A stretch of DNA of 64,000 bases from Candidatus Viadribacter manganicus (GTDB lineage: Bacteria; Pseudomonadota; Alphaproteobacteria; Caulobacterales; Aquidulcibacteraceae), in NCBI RefSeq assembly GCF_001679665.1, contig NZ_CP013244.1:2240980-2304979 (forward strand), in the 5' to 3' direction. Below the pieces are notes generated by a model that did not search any database, was not told the DNA's origin, and saw only the letters and a list, made by a program, of their open reading frames with translations. Numbering within the stretch: the stretch's first letter is position 1; each line of letters opens with the position of its first letter. The translations under genes were made by a program, and so were the position numbers. Shown piece after piece: positions 24,982 to 33,416 of this stretch.

Positions 24982-26271
24982 TCAGTCGACCCAGTCGCGC
25001 TTCAGGCTGCGTGAGGCGATCAAATAGAGGATAGCGGCGGCGACGTAGAAACCGGTGCCGGCGAGGATCGAGTAGCGCAGAGATTCCTCGGCGAAGCGCT
25101 CCACCAATGCATCGGAGATGAGCCCGAGCAAATAGGTGCCGAGCCCGATGCCGATCAGGTTGTTGATGAAGAGGAAGCTCGCGCTGGCGGTGGTTCGCAT
25201 GTGCGCGGGCGCCAGATGTTGCACGGCGGCGATCACTGGGCCGAGCCACACAAGGCCAAGTGCGGTCGGCGCCAGGAAGAGGAAGAACGCCACCGTCGGT
25301 GAGGGCGAAAGCAGACCGAGTGCGTAGCAAGGCGCTGCGAGTATCCACGCGCATGCAGGCACCAGAGCAAACATCGCGCGCCGCTTGGCGCCGAGTTTGT
25401 CGCCCAGCATGCCGCCAAGCCACACGCCGATAACGCCGCCGACAAGCAGGATGGCGGAGTAGAAGAACGCCGCCTCTTGCAGCGAGAAATCGTACGAGCG
25501 CTGGAGGAAGCTCGGGATCCAGAAGAATGACCCGTAGCCCATGATCGAAGAACACGAGGCGCCGAACGAGAGAAGCCAGAAGCTGGGCTTGCGCGTGACG
25601 ACGCCGAGAGCTTTGAAGAATCCCGCGCGCGGTGCGTCGGCGGTAGGTTTTGTGTCGTAGCGGCCGCGCTGTGGTTCGCGGACGAAAGTCCGGAAGATCG
25701 GCGCGATGAGGACGCCCGCGAGGCCAACAACGATGAATGCAACGCGCCAGTCGACCAAAGAGGCGACAACGCCGCCGAGCGCGATGCCTGCGGCGCTGCC
25801 GATCGGGATGCCGAACGAATAGATCGCCAGAGCCCGGGCGCGCTCCTTGGGTGGGAAGTAGTCTGAGATCAGCGAATATGAGGGCGCAACGCCGCCGGCT
25901 TCGCCAACGCCGACGCCCATGCGTGCGAGGAAGAGCTGCGCATAGGTTGTCGTGAACCCGCAAATCGCCGTGAACCCGCTCCAGAGCGTGAGCGCGATGG
26001 TCATGATCCAGGTGCGGCTCCAGCGATCAGCGAGCCACGCGATCGGAATGCCGAGGCCGGTGTAGAAAAGTGCGAAAGCAAGGCCGCCGAGCAATCCCAT
26101 CTCGGAATCGCTTGCGCCAAGCTCGGCCTGGATCGGCGCCGCAAGGATGCCGATGATCTGCCGGTCGATGAAGTTGAATGTGTAGACGATGAAGAGAAGC
26201 GCCAGAACCAGATTGCGGTTGGCGTCCTTGGCGGGGCTTGTGTCTGCAGTTTGCGTGGTCACGTCGCTCAT
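24982..26271 (-). CDS. MFS transporter, spinster-like
   Basis: 429-residue transporter with 12 predicted helices. IDRQIIGILAAPIQAELG in helix 1 and the cytoplasmic loop GIPIAWLADRWSRTW after helix 2 match the Spns/spinster-type MFS group common beside TonB receptors in alphaproteobacteria. GVGVGEAGGVAPSYSLISDY is the conserved helix-4 region. The substrate is unknown; catabolic neighbours suggest small organic acids. It is bounded by terminators on both sides, so it is probably its own transcript on the minus strand. Confidence 0.9.
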   Translation of the reverse strand: MSDVTTQTADTSPAKDANRNLVLALLFIVYTFNFIDRQIIGILAAPIQAELGASDSEMGLLGGLAFALFYTGLGIPIAWLADRWSRTWIMTIALTLWSGFTAICGFTTTYAQLFLARMGVGVGEAGGVAPSYSLISDYFPPKERARALAIYSFGIPIGSAAGIALGGVVASLVDWRVAFIVVGLAGVLIAPIFRTFVREPQRGRYDTKPTADAPRAGFFKALGVVTRKPSFWLLSFGASCSSIMGYGSFFWIPSFLQRSYDFSLQEAAFFYSAILLVGGVIGVWLGGMLGDKLGAKRRAMFALVPACAWILAAPCYALGLLSPSPTVAFFLFLAPTALGLVWLGPVIAAVQHLAPAHMRTTASASFLFINNLIGIGLGTYLLGLISDALVERFAEESLRYSILAGTGFYVAAAILYLIASRSLKRDWVD

Positions 26272-26289
26272 CGTTCCGCCGGAAAGAAA

Positions 26290-26318
26290 AACGGCGGCGT
26301 GAAAGTCACGCCGCCGTT
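26290..26318 (-). terminator. Intrinsic terminator of the TonB-receptor gene
   Basis: On the minus strand AACGGCGGCGTGA (26318-26306) pairs with TCACGCCGCCGTT (26302-26290) around a three-base loop, followed by TTTTTC. The 13-pair stem is the strongest in the window. Confidence 0.9.
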
Positions 26319-26332
26319 AGATGCTTAGGGAG

Positions 26333-28576
26333 CTAGAACCGGAATTCGATCGAGCCGGTGATGGTTTGTGGCGGGCCATAATAGCCGATGATCGAGTTGC
26401 CGAACGTCGCGCCTGGGAAGTTGTAGCCGCCAACGCGGTACTCTTCGTCGCTCAGGTTAAGCGCATGCAGGCCGAGGCGCACATGATCGCTGTCCGAGGT
26501 CCAGGTGATCGAGGCGTTGTAGAGCGTGTAGGCGCCTTGATCGAGCGCTGGGGTGGCGAACTCGAACATCTGGCTGTCACCACGATAAGCGGCGGACGGC
26601 GTGATGGCGAGCGTGCCGTTGGCGAGCGGTGCTTCGTAGGTGAACGAAAGCGAAGCCGTCAGGTCCGGCGTGTTTTGGAGAGCGGCCGATCCCGACAGAT
26701 CGATTGGCACAACGATCGTGGCCGGCGGCGGCGCGGGGTTCGCGACGACCGTATTGGACATGTACTCGTTGAACTGACCATCGATGTAGCCGACCGAGAA
26801 GTTGGTGCGGAAACTATCGGTGATGCGGTAGCTGCCTTCGATTTCAGCGCCGTTGATGTCTGCGGAAGCCGCGTTGTCGACGAACGAGGCGATGCCGCCG
26901 AGCGTCGTCGGCTCCTGACGCGTGATCTGCATGTCGGTGTATTCAGATGAGAACACCGCGCCGCTGAGGTTCAGACGGCCTTGCATGAACGACGAGTGGA
27001 AACCGATTTCGTACGTGTCGACGAATTCCGGCGCGTAGCCGTTGACCGTGTCAGGTGTGAACACCGCGTCGCCGCGCATGTCGAAACCGCCTGATTTGAA
27101 GCCTTGGCTGTACGAACCGTAGAGCGTCAGCGCGTCGGAAGCTTCCCATGTGAGCGAAACGCGCGGGGTCACTTCTTCGAACGAGGCGTCGTTGGTGTAG
27201 TTGGTGCGAACCAGGCCCGGAACCGCGGCGCCGTTGCCGAAGAACGGGCTGCGGATGCCGGTGAAGTTTTGACGATAAACCTGGCCGGTCTTTTCATCAC
27301 GCGTCCAACGGGCGCCGACAGAGAGCGCCAGCGAGTCGGTGATGTCGAAGCTCACATCGGCGAAGGCCGCGAGAGATTCGGTATCGACAGAGCCTTGAGT
27401 AAAGATCGTGGTCGCGAGGCCGCCGAGGACGGTGTCGAACGCGCCTTCAGCCGTTGCGTCGAGATAGAACAAGCCGGCGACGCCTTGGATCCGGTCGTAA
27501 TCGAACACGAGCTGGAATTCTTGCGTGAATTGCTCGTCGCGATAGTAGGCTGGGATGTCGAGTGTCGGGAACTCGGTGTTGTCGAAGTCGATGATGCCTT
27601 CAGTTTTGCCGCGACGGGTCGCGGTGATCGAACGCAGCATCAAGTTCGGCGTGAGTTCATAGTCGATGCGCAGTGCTTGGCCCGCCGTGGTGACGTGGTT
27701 GTCGTCGCCAGCGCCGGCGCGGGTGTCGTAGACGTTCGGAAGAACGTCATATGACGTGCCGCCGGCCGGATAGCTTGCGAGGCGATGGCCGTGGCGCGGG
27801 TTCGAGTCGTCGACGACGCGATCGGCAGACAGGCGGATCGAGAGCGCGTCCGTCGGATTCCATTCAGCGCTCAGGCGGAATGCATCGACATCCTTGTTGT
27901 AGTGCTCGGCGCCGGTGACGAGGTTTTCGCCGTAGCCGTCGCGTGCATAGAGGGCGAGGGCGCCGCCAACGACGAAGTTCTCAGTCAGCGGCACGGAGCC
28001 GGAGATGATCGCTTCCATCTGGTTGTAGGAACCGTAATTGAAGCGCGCGCGCAGGTGCGCTTCTTCGGTGTCGAGCGGCGAGGTCACGTAGCGCACTGCG
28101 CCACCGACCGAGTTACGGCCGTAGAGCGTGCCTTGCGGGCCGCGCAGCACTTCGATGCGTTGAATGTCGAAGATGTCGAGAACGGCCGCTTGCGGACGCG
28201 CGACGTAGACGTCGTCAACGTAGAGACCAACGCCTGGTTCGAAGCCCCAAAGCGGGTCTTGTTGGCCGACGCCGCGGATGAACGCGATCAGCGTCGAGTT
28301 CGAACCACGGGCAACTTGAACCGTTGAGTTCGGGCTGGTTTGCTGGAGCACGGTGATGTCCGAGGCGCCGCGCTGGTCGAGTTGCTCAGCGGACTGAACC
28401 GTGATCGCGATCGGAACGTCTTGGAGCGTTTCGTCACGGCGGCGCGCCGTGACAACCAGCTCTTCTTCCTCGCTCACGCCGTCCTGTGCGAACGCTGGCG
28501 TGCTCAGCGCGAACGGCGAAGCAGCTACGCTCGCCAATAATAGCGCGACACGCGCTGTATCACCAAATCGCTTCAT
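26333..28576 (-). CDS. TonB-dependent outer-membrane receptor
   Basis: 747-residue outer-membrane beta-barrel. A signal peptide (MKRFGDTARVALLLASVAAS) is followed by a TonB box near ELVVTARRRDETLQDVPIAI and the plug domain with GVGLYVDDVY and RIEVLRGPQGTLYGRNS. A 22-strand barrel closes with the terminal GSIEFRF and its C-terminal Phe. It imports a ligand too large for porins, such as a siderophore, complex sugar or aromatic compound. It overlaps the upstream alpha/beta hydrolase by four bases, linking uptake with hydrolysis of the ligand. Confidence 0.95.
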   Translation of the reverse strand: MKRFGDTARVALLLASVAASPFALSTPAFAQDGVSEEEELVVTARRRDETLQDVPIAITVQSAEQLDQRGASDITVLQQTSPNSTVQVARGSNSTLIAFIRGVGQQDPLWGFEPGVGLYVDDVYVARPQAAVLDIFDIQRIEVLRGPQGTLYGRNSVGGAVRYVTSPLDTEEAHLRARFNYGSYNQMEAIISGSVPLTENFVVGGALALYARDGYGENLVTGAEHYNKDVDAFRLSAEWNPTDALSIRLSADRVVDDSNPRHGHRLASYPAGGTSYDVLPNVYDTRAGAGDDNHVTTAGQALRIDYELTPNLMLRSITATRRGKTEGIIDFDNTEFPTLDIPAYYRDEQFTQEFQLVFDYDRIQGVAGLFYLDATAEGAFDTVLGGLATTIFTQGSVDTESLAAFADVSFDITDSLALSVGARWTRDEKTGQVYRQNFTGIRSPFFGNGAAVPGLVRTNYTNDASFEEVTPRVSLTWEASDALTLYGSYSQGFKSGGFDMRGDAVFTPDTVNGYAPEFVDTYEIGFHSSFMQGRLNLSGAVFSSEYTDMQITRQEPTTLGGIASFVDNAASADINGAEIEGSYRITDSFRTNFSVGYIDGQFNEYMSNTVVANPAPPPATIVVPIDLSGSAALQNTPDLTASLSFTYEAPLANGTLAITPSAAYRGDSQMFEFATPALDQGAYTLYNASITWTSDSDHVRLGLHALNLSDEEYRVGGYNFPGATFGNSIIGYYGPPQTITGSIEFRF

Positions 28577-29427
28577 GGGGTTGCTCCTCCGCTCTTCAAC
28601 TCGGGCCGCCGCGTGTCGCGGACAAAAGCCTCGATATGATTCAAAAAATCGTCTGGCGCTTCGAGATGTGGCACGTGGCCGGCGCGGTGAATGACGACAC
28701 GCTTTGCGTTGGGCGCGGTGTGCGCCACGAACGCGGTTGCGCCGTCGTCGTAGACTTGGCTTTCGCCGCCATGGATCACGAGCATCGGCGTTGCGATGCG
28801 GGCAAGGGCGGCGCGAAAATCTTGCGAGGCCATCGAGGCCCAGAACGAGGACATCGCCGGCGCGCTAGCCTGCGCCATCTGGCCGGCAGCCCAAGCTTCG
28901 AGCTCAGGGCATGCTTCGCGCACAGATGCTGCGAACATGCGCGGCGCGAAACGGGAAACGTATGCGGGCCAATCGGCCTCGATCTCGTTCACGGTGCCCG
29001 GGATATCGTCGGCGCCGTAGCCGCTGGCGATGCCGTGCGTCCAGTTTGCGTCGTTCACGACGCGCGGGCTCATGTCTTCGACGATGATGCCGGTAAGGAG
29101 CGCGGCGATGCGGGGCGCTGCGCCCCAAAGCGCCATTGCGCCCATGGACCAGCCGATGGCGTACGCGCCCTTGAGATCGAGCGCCTCGAAGAAGCGCACG
29201 ACGTCGTCGGTAAGGGTTTCGATGGTGAGCGGGGCGCTGCCCGCGTCAGAGCCGGGATGGCCGCGGAGCGTCAGGGTGTAGACGCGATAGTTTTTGGCCA
29301 GCTCGGTCGAGAGGTCGTTGAAGAAGGCGCCGTTCGCGGCCCAACCGTGCACCAAAACAAAGGGGACGCCCGCGCCGGCTTCGGCGTAGGACATGGTCGC
29401 CCCATCTGGCAAAACGAGTTGAGGCAT
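28573..29427 (-). CDS. Alpha/beta hydrolase
   Basis: 284-residue cytosolic hydrolase. The oxyanion-hole motif LVHGWAANG is near 24-32, the nucleophile Ser lies in AIGWSMGAM (about residue 96), and GHVPHLEAP carries the catalytic His near 262. The size fits esterases or lactonases of the haloalkane-dehalogenase/BioH group. The ATG at 29427 is preceded by GAGGGGGGA. An in-frame ATG at 29517 also exists but extends into the divergent promoter. It is translationally coupled to the TonB receptor, so the substrate may be a TonB-imported ester. Confidence 0.85.
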   Translation of the reverse strand: MPQLVLPDGATMSYAEAGAGVPFVLVHGWAANGAFFNDLSTELAKNYRVYTLTLRGHPGSDAGSAPLTIETLTDDVVRFFEALDLKGAYAIGWSMGAMALWGAAPRIAALLTGIIVEDMSPRVVNDANWTHGIASGYGADDIPGTVNEIEADWPAYVSRFAPRMFAASVREACPELEAWAAGQMAQASAPAMSSFWASMASQDFRAALARIATPMLVIHGGESQVYDDGATAFVAHTAPNAKRVVIHRAGHVPHLEAPDDFLNHIEAFVRDTRRPELKSGGATP

Positions 29428-29508
29428 GTGCCCCGTCTTCCCCCCTCGGACCGTTTCTCGGGCCGATTTTTTGTTGTCTTGCGCCGGCTTATATCGGAGA
29501 CTTGAAAC

Positions 29509-30159
29509 ATGAGTCAATATTCAGGTTCCGAGTCGAGCGCGATCGAGGAGCGTTCGGGGCCCAAAACTGAGCGGGGCAGGCGCACGTTGCGGCGATTGCT
29601 GGACGCGGCGGCGGAGGAATTCGGCGCCCGCGGCTACCACGAGACGGCGATCTCGAGCATTACTCAACGTGCAGGTGTGGGGCTCGGTACGTTCTACGTG
29701 TACTTTAAGAGTAAGGAAGAAGTCTTCCGCGCGCTTGTCGCGGACATGGGCGCGCGCACCCGTCACGCGCTCGCCGAGAGCACGCGCGAAGCGCCGAACC
29801 GACTCGAAGCCGAGCGCCTCGGCATTCAGGCCTATCTCGATTTCGTGCGCTCACACAAAGCGCTCTACCGCGTCGTCATGGAGGCGCAGTTCGTGGCGCC
29901 GGAGGCGTACCGCGAATACTACCGCACCTTCTCGGCCGCCTATCGACAGCAGTTGGCGCAAGCCGCCTCGCGCGGTGAAATCAGTGAAGGTCAGGATGAC
30001 GAAGTGCGTGTGTGGGCGTTGATGGGCGCCTCTACGTTTCTCGGGCTACGCTACGGCGTGTGGGATGATGGCGCAGACACCGCTTCAGTGGCGGAAGCAG
30101 CGTCCGATCTGATGATCAACGGGCTCGCGCCGCGAGCCAAGAACGGCGACGCGTCCTAA
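29509..30159 (+). CDS. TetR-family regulator
   Basis: 216 residues. The helix-turn-helix near 24-70 reads LLDAAAEEFGARGYHETAIS and AGVGLGTFYVYFKSKEEVF, and the C-terminal domain (about 85-205) is of the fatty-acid or xenobiotic-sensing kind. It is divergent from the alpha/beta hydrolase and TonB operon and 26 bases ahead of an acyl-CoA synthetase. It may control one or both; the 81-base divergent region shows no clear dyad. Confidence 0.9.
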   Translation: MSQYSGSESSAIEERSGPKTERGRRTLRRLLDAAAEEFGARGYHETAISSITQRAGVGLGTFYVYFKSKEEVFRALVADMGARTRHALAESTREAPNRLEAERLGIQAYLDFVRSHKALYRVVMEAQFVAPEAYREYYRTFSAAYRQQLAQAASRGEISEGQDDEVRVWALMGASTFLGLRYGVWDDGADTASVAEAASDLMINGLAPRAKNGDAS

Positions 30160-30185
30160 AAGACGCGCGCAATGGGGAGTGAGCA

Positions 30186-31682
30186 ATGGGTGTCGACATG
30201 GTCGACATCACGGCGAAACGGGCGGCGCTGACGCCGCATCGCATCGCGTTCGAAGATGCGCTGACCGGGCGCACGCTCATCTATGCTCAACTAGAGGATC
30301 GCTGTGCGCGCTTGGCGGGCGTGTTGGCTGCGCGCGGCGTTGGACGCGAAGATCGTGTCGCAATTCTTTGCCGCAACCGCATCGAGTTCTTTGAGGTTCT
30401 GTTCGCGTGCGCCAAATTGGGCGCCATTTTGGTTCCTCTGAACTGGCGGTCGCCGGCGTCCGAGTTGCGTGCGCTGCTCGAAGATTGCAATCCGAAACTG
30501 GTGGTTTTTGGCGCGGAAGACGCGGAAACGGCGCGCGCCTTGGCGTGTCCGGCGCTCTCTTTTGACGATGAATACGAAGCCGCGGTTGCCAACGCTGCAC
30601 CGCTGCGATCCGAGCAACGCTGGGCCGGCGATGCGACATGGTTCTTGATGTACACGTCGGGTACAACAGGCCAACCGAAAGGCGTCATCCAGACCTTCCA
30701 GATGTCGGTCGTGAATGCTTTTCATGTGACCCAAGCTTTCGGATTGCGTGAAGCTGACACTACGCTGAATTTTCTGCCGCTGTTTCACAGCGCCGGCATT
30801 CAACTGATTACGCTGCCGACGCTCATCGCAGGTGGCACTGTGGTGGTCATGCCAGGTTTCGACGAAGCGCGAGCGCTCTCGCTGATGCCGCGGCTCGACA
30901 TCTTCTTCGGCGTGCCTGCGGTTTATCAGCAGCTCGCTCTGCACCCTGATTTTGAAAGCGCTGATCTTGCGCGCGTGCGCTCGTGGGGATGTGGCGGCGC
31001 ACCGCTCGCCGATGTGCTGGTGGAGCGCTTCGCGAAGAAGGGCGTTCTCGTTTGCAACGGCTACGGTATGACCGAGACGGGGCCAACGGCGTTCCTTGCG
31101 GCGCGCCAAGATGCTCTCACCAAGATTGGCTCAGTCGGCAAACCGCAAATGCTGCTCGACGTTCGCATCGTCGATAGCGAAGGCGTCGATGTCGCCGAAG
31201 GCGAGAGCGGCGAGATCTGGATGCGCGGCGCGGGCCTTACGCCGGGCTATTGGAACAAGCCGGGAGAGACTGCGAAGGCCTTCACCGCCGATGGCTGGCT
31301 GAAGAGCGGCGACATTGGCCGGCGCGACACTGATGGCTGCTACTACGTCGCTGGGCGCATCAAAGAGATGTACATCTCGGGCGGCGAAAACGTGTATCCG
31401 GCCGAAGTCGAAAATGTCCTTGCGAGACATCCGGCGGTATTGGAAAGCGCGATCATCGGCGTACCGGACGAAAAGTGGGGTGAGGTGGGGCACGCCTTCA
31501 TCATGCTGCGCGCCGACGCCGGACAGGTGACCGCCGCCGAGGTGATTCAATTTTGCCGCGCCAACGTCGCTGGGTATAAAACACCGCGCCACGTCACGTT
31601 CGTGGATGAATTCCCGCGCACCGCCGCGGGCAAGATTAGAAAACACCTCCTCGCGCCGGAGCGAAACGGACCCGCGCGCTGA
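30186..31682 (+). CDS. Acyl-CoA synthetase (AMP-forming ligase)
   Basis: 498-residue adenylating enzyme that activates a carboxylic acid to acyl-CoA. The phosphate loop YTSGTTGQPKG is near 158-168, GYGMTETGP is near 294-302, the hinge GDIGRRDTDGCYYVAGR follows, and the catalytic Lys is in AAGKIRK near the C-terminus. Length and motifs resemble medium- or long-chain or aromatic-acid CoA ligases (FadD3/FadD13-like). A GGGGAG ribosome site precedes the ATG; a second ATG four codons later is possible. It is co-directional with the TetR gene. Confidence 0.92.
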   Translation: MGVDMVDITAKRAALTPHRIAFEDALTGRTLIYAQLEDRCARLAGVLAARGVGREDRVAILCRNRIEFFEVLFACAKLGAILVPLNWRSPASELRALLEDCNPKLVVFGAEDAETARALACPALSFDDEYEAAVANAAPLRSEQRWAGDATWFLMYTSGTTGQPKGVIQTFQMSVVNAFHVTQAFGLREADTTLNFLPLFHSAGIQLITLPTLIAGGTVVVMPGFDEARALSLMPRLDIFFGVPAVYQQLALHPDFESADLARVRSWGCGGAPLADVLVERFAKKGVLVCNGYGMTETGPTAFLAARQDALTKIGSVGKPQMLLDVRIVDSEGVDVAEGESGEIWMRGAGLTPGYWNKPGETAKAFTADGWLKSGDIGRRDTDGCYYVAGRIKEMYISGGENVYPAEVENVLARHPAVLESAIIGVPDEKWGEVGHAFIMLRADAGQVTAAEVIQFCRANVAGYKTPRHVTFVDEFPRTAAGKIRKHLLAPERNGPAR

Positions 31683-31704
31683 GCATCAGGGAGCGCGCGA
31701 ACAG

Positions 31705-33357
31705 ATGATCGACATGCGAACTGCATCACGCCGCGCGCTGCTCGCGGGCGTTTCCGGCGCCGTGTTGACGAGTGGCTGCGCGTCTTTTTTTTCGTCCGCT
31801 CCTGACACCGGTGACAATGAGCTCAAGCGAGAGACGCGGGCGGCGATGAAGCGTGCTGCGCGGTTCATGCGCGAGCGCGTGGCGTATCGCGGTGGCTATG
31901 TGTGGAGCTACGCGCCGGACTTTTCGCGCCGCTGGGGCGAGATGGAAGCGTTTCCTTCGATGATCTGGATCCAACCGCCAGGCACGGCGACAGTTGGACA
32001 TCTCTTCCTCGATTGCTTCCACGCCACGCGTGACGAGTTCTACTACCAGGCCGCGATGGACGTAGCCGAGGGCTTGATCGCCGCGCAGCATCCGGCGGGT
32101 GGCTGGAATTATCACCACGATTTCGCGGGCGAGGAGTCGACGCGCCGTTGGTACGACACGATCGGCAAGAACGGCTGGCGGCTCGAAGAATTCCACCATT
32201 ACTACGGCAACGCGACCTTCGATGACGCAGGCACGAGCGAGGCGTCGCAATTCTTGCTGCGCATGTACGTCGAGCGGCGCTCATCGCGGCTGCGCGCGCC
32301 GGTCGAAAAAGCGCTCCGCTTTGTCCTCGATAGCCAGTACGTGAACGGCGGCTGGCCGCAGCGCTTTCCATTGACGGACGAAGGCGGGCTGCATGGTCAC
32401 GCCGATTACACACGCCAGATTACATTCAACGATGATGTGGCAGGCGAGAACATCAAATTCTTGCTGATGGTCTATCAAACGCTTGGTGACGAACGTGCGC
32501 TTGGCGCAATTCGGCGCGCCATGGACGTGTTTGTGGCAACGCAACAACCCGCGCCGCAAGCGGGTTGGGGGCTGCAGCACGACGCGCGGACCCTGGCGCC
32601 GATCGGCGCGCGCACCTACGAGCCTGATGCGCTGACCACGCACACCACCGCCAACAACATATCGCAGATGATGAATTTCTTCGAATGGACAGGCGAGCGT
32701 CGCTTCATTGAGCGTGTGCCAGAAGCAATAGCGTGGCTCGATTCCGTGCGTTTGCGCGACGATCAAGTGCGTGTTGCTGGACGCCATTATCCGACATTCG
32801 TCGAGGTTGGATCGAACCGCGCGCGCATCGTGCATCGCCGTGGCTCGAACGTCGTCAACGGCGAGTATTATTGGAACTACGATGACGCCAAACCGATCAC
32901 GCACTACTCGCAATGGCGTAACGTCGATGTTGAAGCGCTGCGGACACGCCACGCACTGCTGACGCAAGCCGTGCAAATCCAGCCGCGATCGCCGTTCGAG
33001 CGCCGCGCAGATTTCAGACTGCCGCGCTATTTCACCACGCAGAACATCGAAGTCTCGGATTTGAATTCGAATGTAGGTTCTGGCGCTGTCCAGAGACCGA
33101 CGTCACAACGCGTGCAAGAGCTCATTTCGGCGCTCAATGCCGAGGGCTATTGGCCAACCGCGCTGACGGCGACGAGCAATCCCTACGCGGGCGATGGCTC
33201 AACCACACCCGCGCTGGGCGATTTCTCACAAACGTTGGTGGGCGACGCTACGGATACCTCGCCGCACACCACCGATCAGCCCATAACGGGCATCTCAACC
33301 GGCGCATTCATCCAGAACATGTCCGCGCTTCTGCTCAGTCTCGATTCAGGCGAGTGA
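31705..33357 (+). CDS. Tat-exported lipoprotein related to PL10 pectate lyases
   Basis: 550-residue protein. The N-terminus MRTASRRALLAG (from residue 4) with lipobox LTSGC fits Tat export and lipidation. An alpha/alpha-type barrel (about 45-330) follows, with HPAGGWNYHHDF, then NGGWPQRFPL and ITFNDDV, the hallmark motifs of pectate lyase family PL10 (PelA/Pel-15E). The C-terminal 200 residues are less conserved. Polygalacturonate cleavage is possible, but the gene lacks pectin-pathway neighbours, so another uronan or glycan substrate is equally likely. Two ATGs (31705 and 31714) can serve as start; 31705 has an AGGGAG site upstream. Confidence 0.75.
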   Translation: MIDMRTASRRALLAGVSGAVLTSGCASFFSSAPDTGDNELKRETRAAMKRAARFMRERVAYRGGYVWSYAPDFSRRWGEMEAFPSMIWIQPPGTATVGHLFLDCFHATRDEFYYQAAMDVAEGLIAAQHPAGGWNYHHDFAGEESTRRWYDTIGKNGWRLEEFHHYYGNATFDDAGTSEASQFLLRMYVERRSSRLRAPVEKALRFVLDSQYVNGGWPQRFPLTDEGGLHGHADYTRQITFNDDVAGENIKFLLMVYQTLGDERALGAIRRAMDVFVATQQPAPQAGWGLQHDARTLAPIGARTYEPDALTTHTTANNISQMMNFFEWTGERRFIERVPEAIAWLDSVRLRDDQVRVAGRHYPTFVEVGSNRARIVHRRGSNVVNGEYYWNYDDAKPITHYSQWRNVDVEALRTRHALLTQAVQIQPRSPFERRADFRLPRYFTTQNIEVSDLNSNVGSGAVQRPTSQRVQELISALNAEGYWPTALTATSNPYAGDGSTTPALGDFSQTLVGDATDTSPHTTDQPITGISTGAFIQNMSALLLSLDSGE

Positions 33358-33366
33358 GAGGAGGCT

Positions 33367-33401
33367 GGATAAGTCCCGGCGAGGGGCTTATCCTTGCCGG
33401 G
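33367..33401 (+). other. Two mutually exclusive hairpins between pectate-lyase-like and cyclase genes
   Basis: Stem 1 pairs GGATAAGTCCC (33367-33377) with GGGCTTATCC (33384-33393), one bulged T. Stem 2 pairs CCCGGCGAGG (33375-33384) with CCTTGCCGGG (33392-33401), ten pairs including one G-U. They share bases and cannot coexist. The cyclase GTG start lies 16 bases downstream. A terminator or attenuator role is possible; no T-run is present. Confidence 0.4.
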
Positions 33402-33416
33402 CGTGGGGAATGAGCC

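Noticed and set aside
28486..29505. 339-codon plus-strand open frame
   Set aside because: Antisense to the alpha/beta hydrolase with its GWSMG and GHVPHLEAP motifs; composition is typical of shadow frames.
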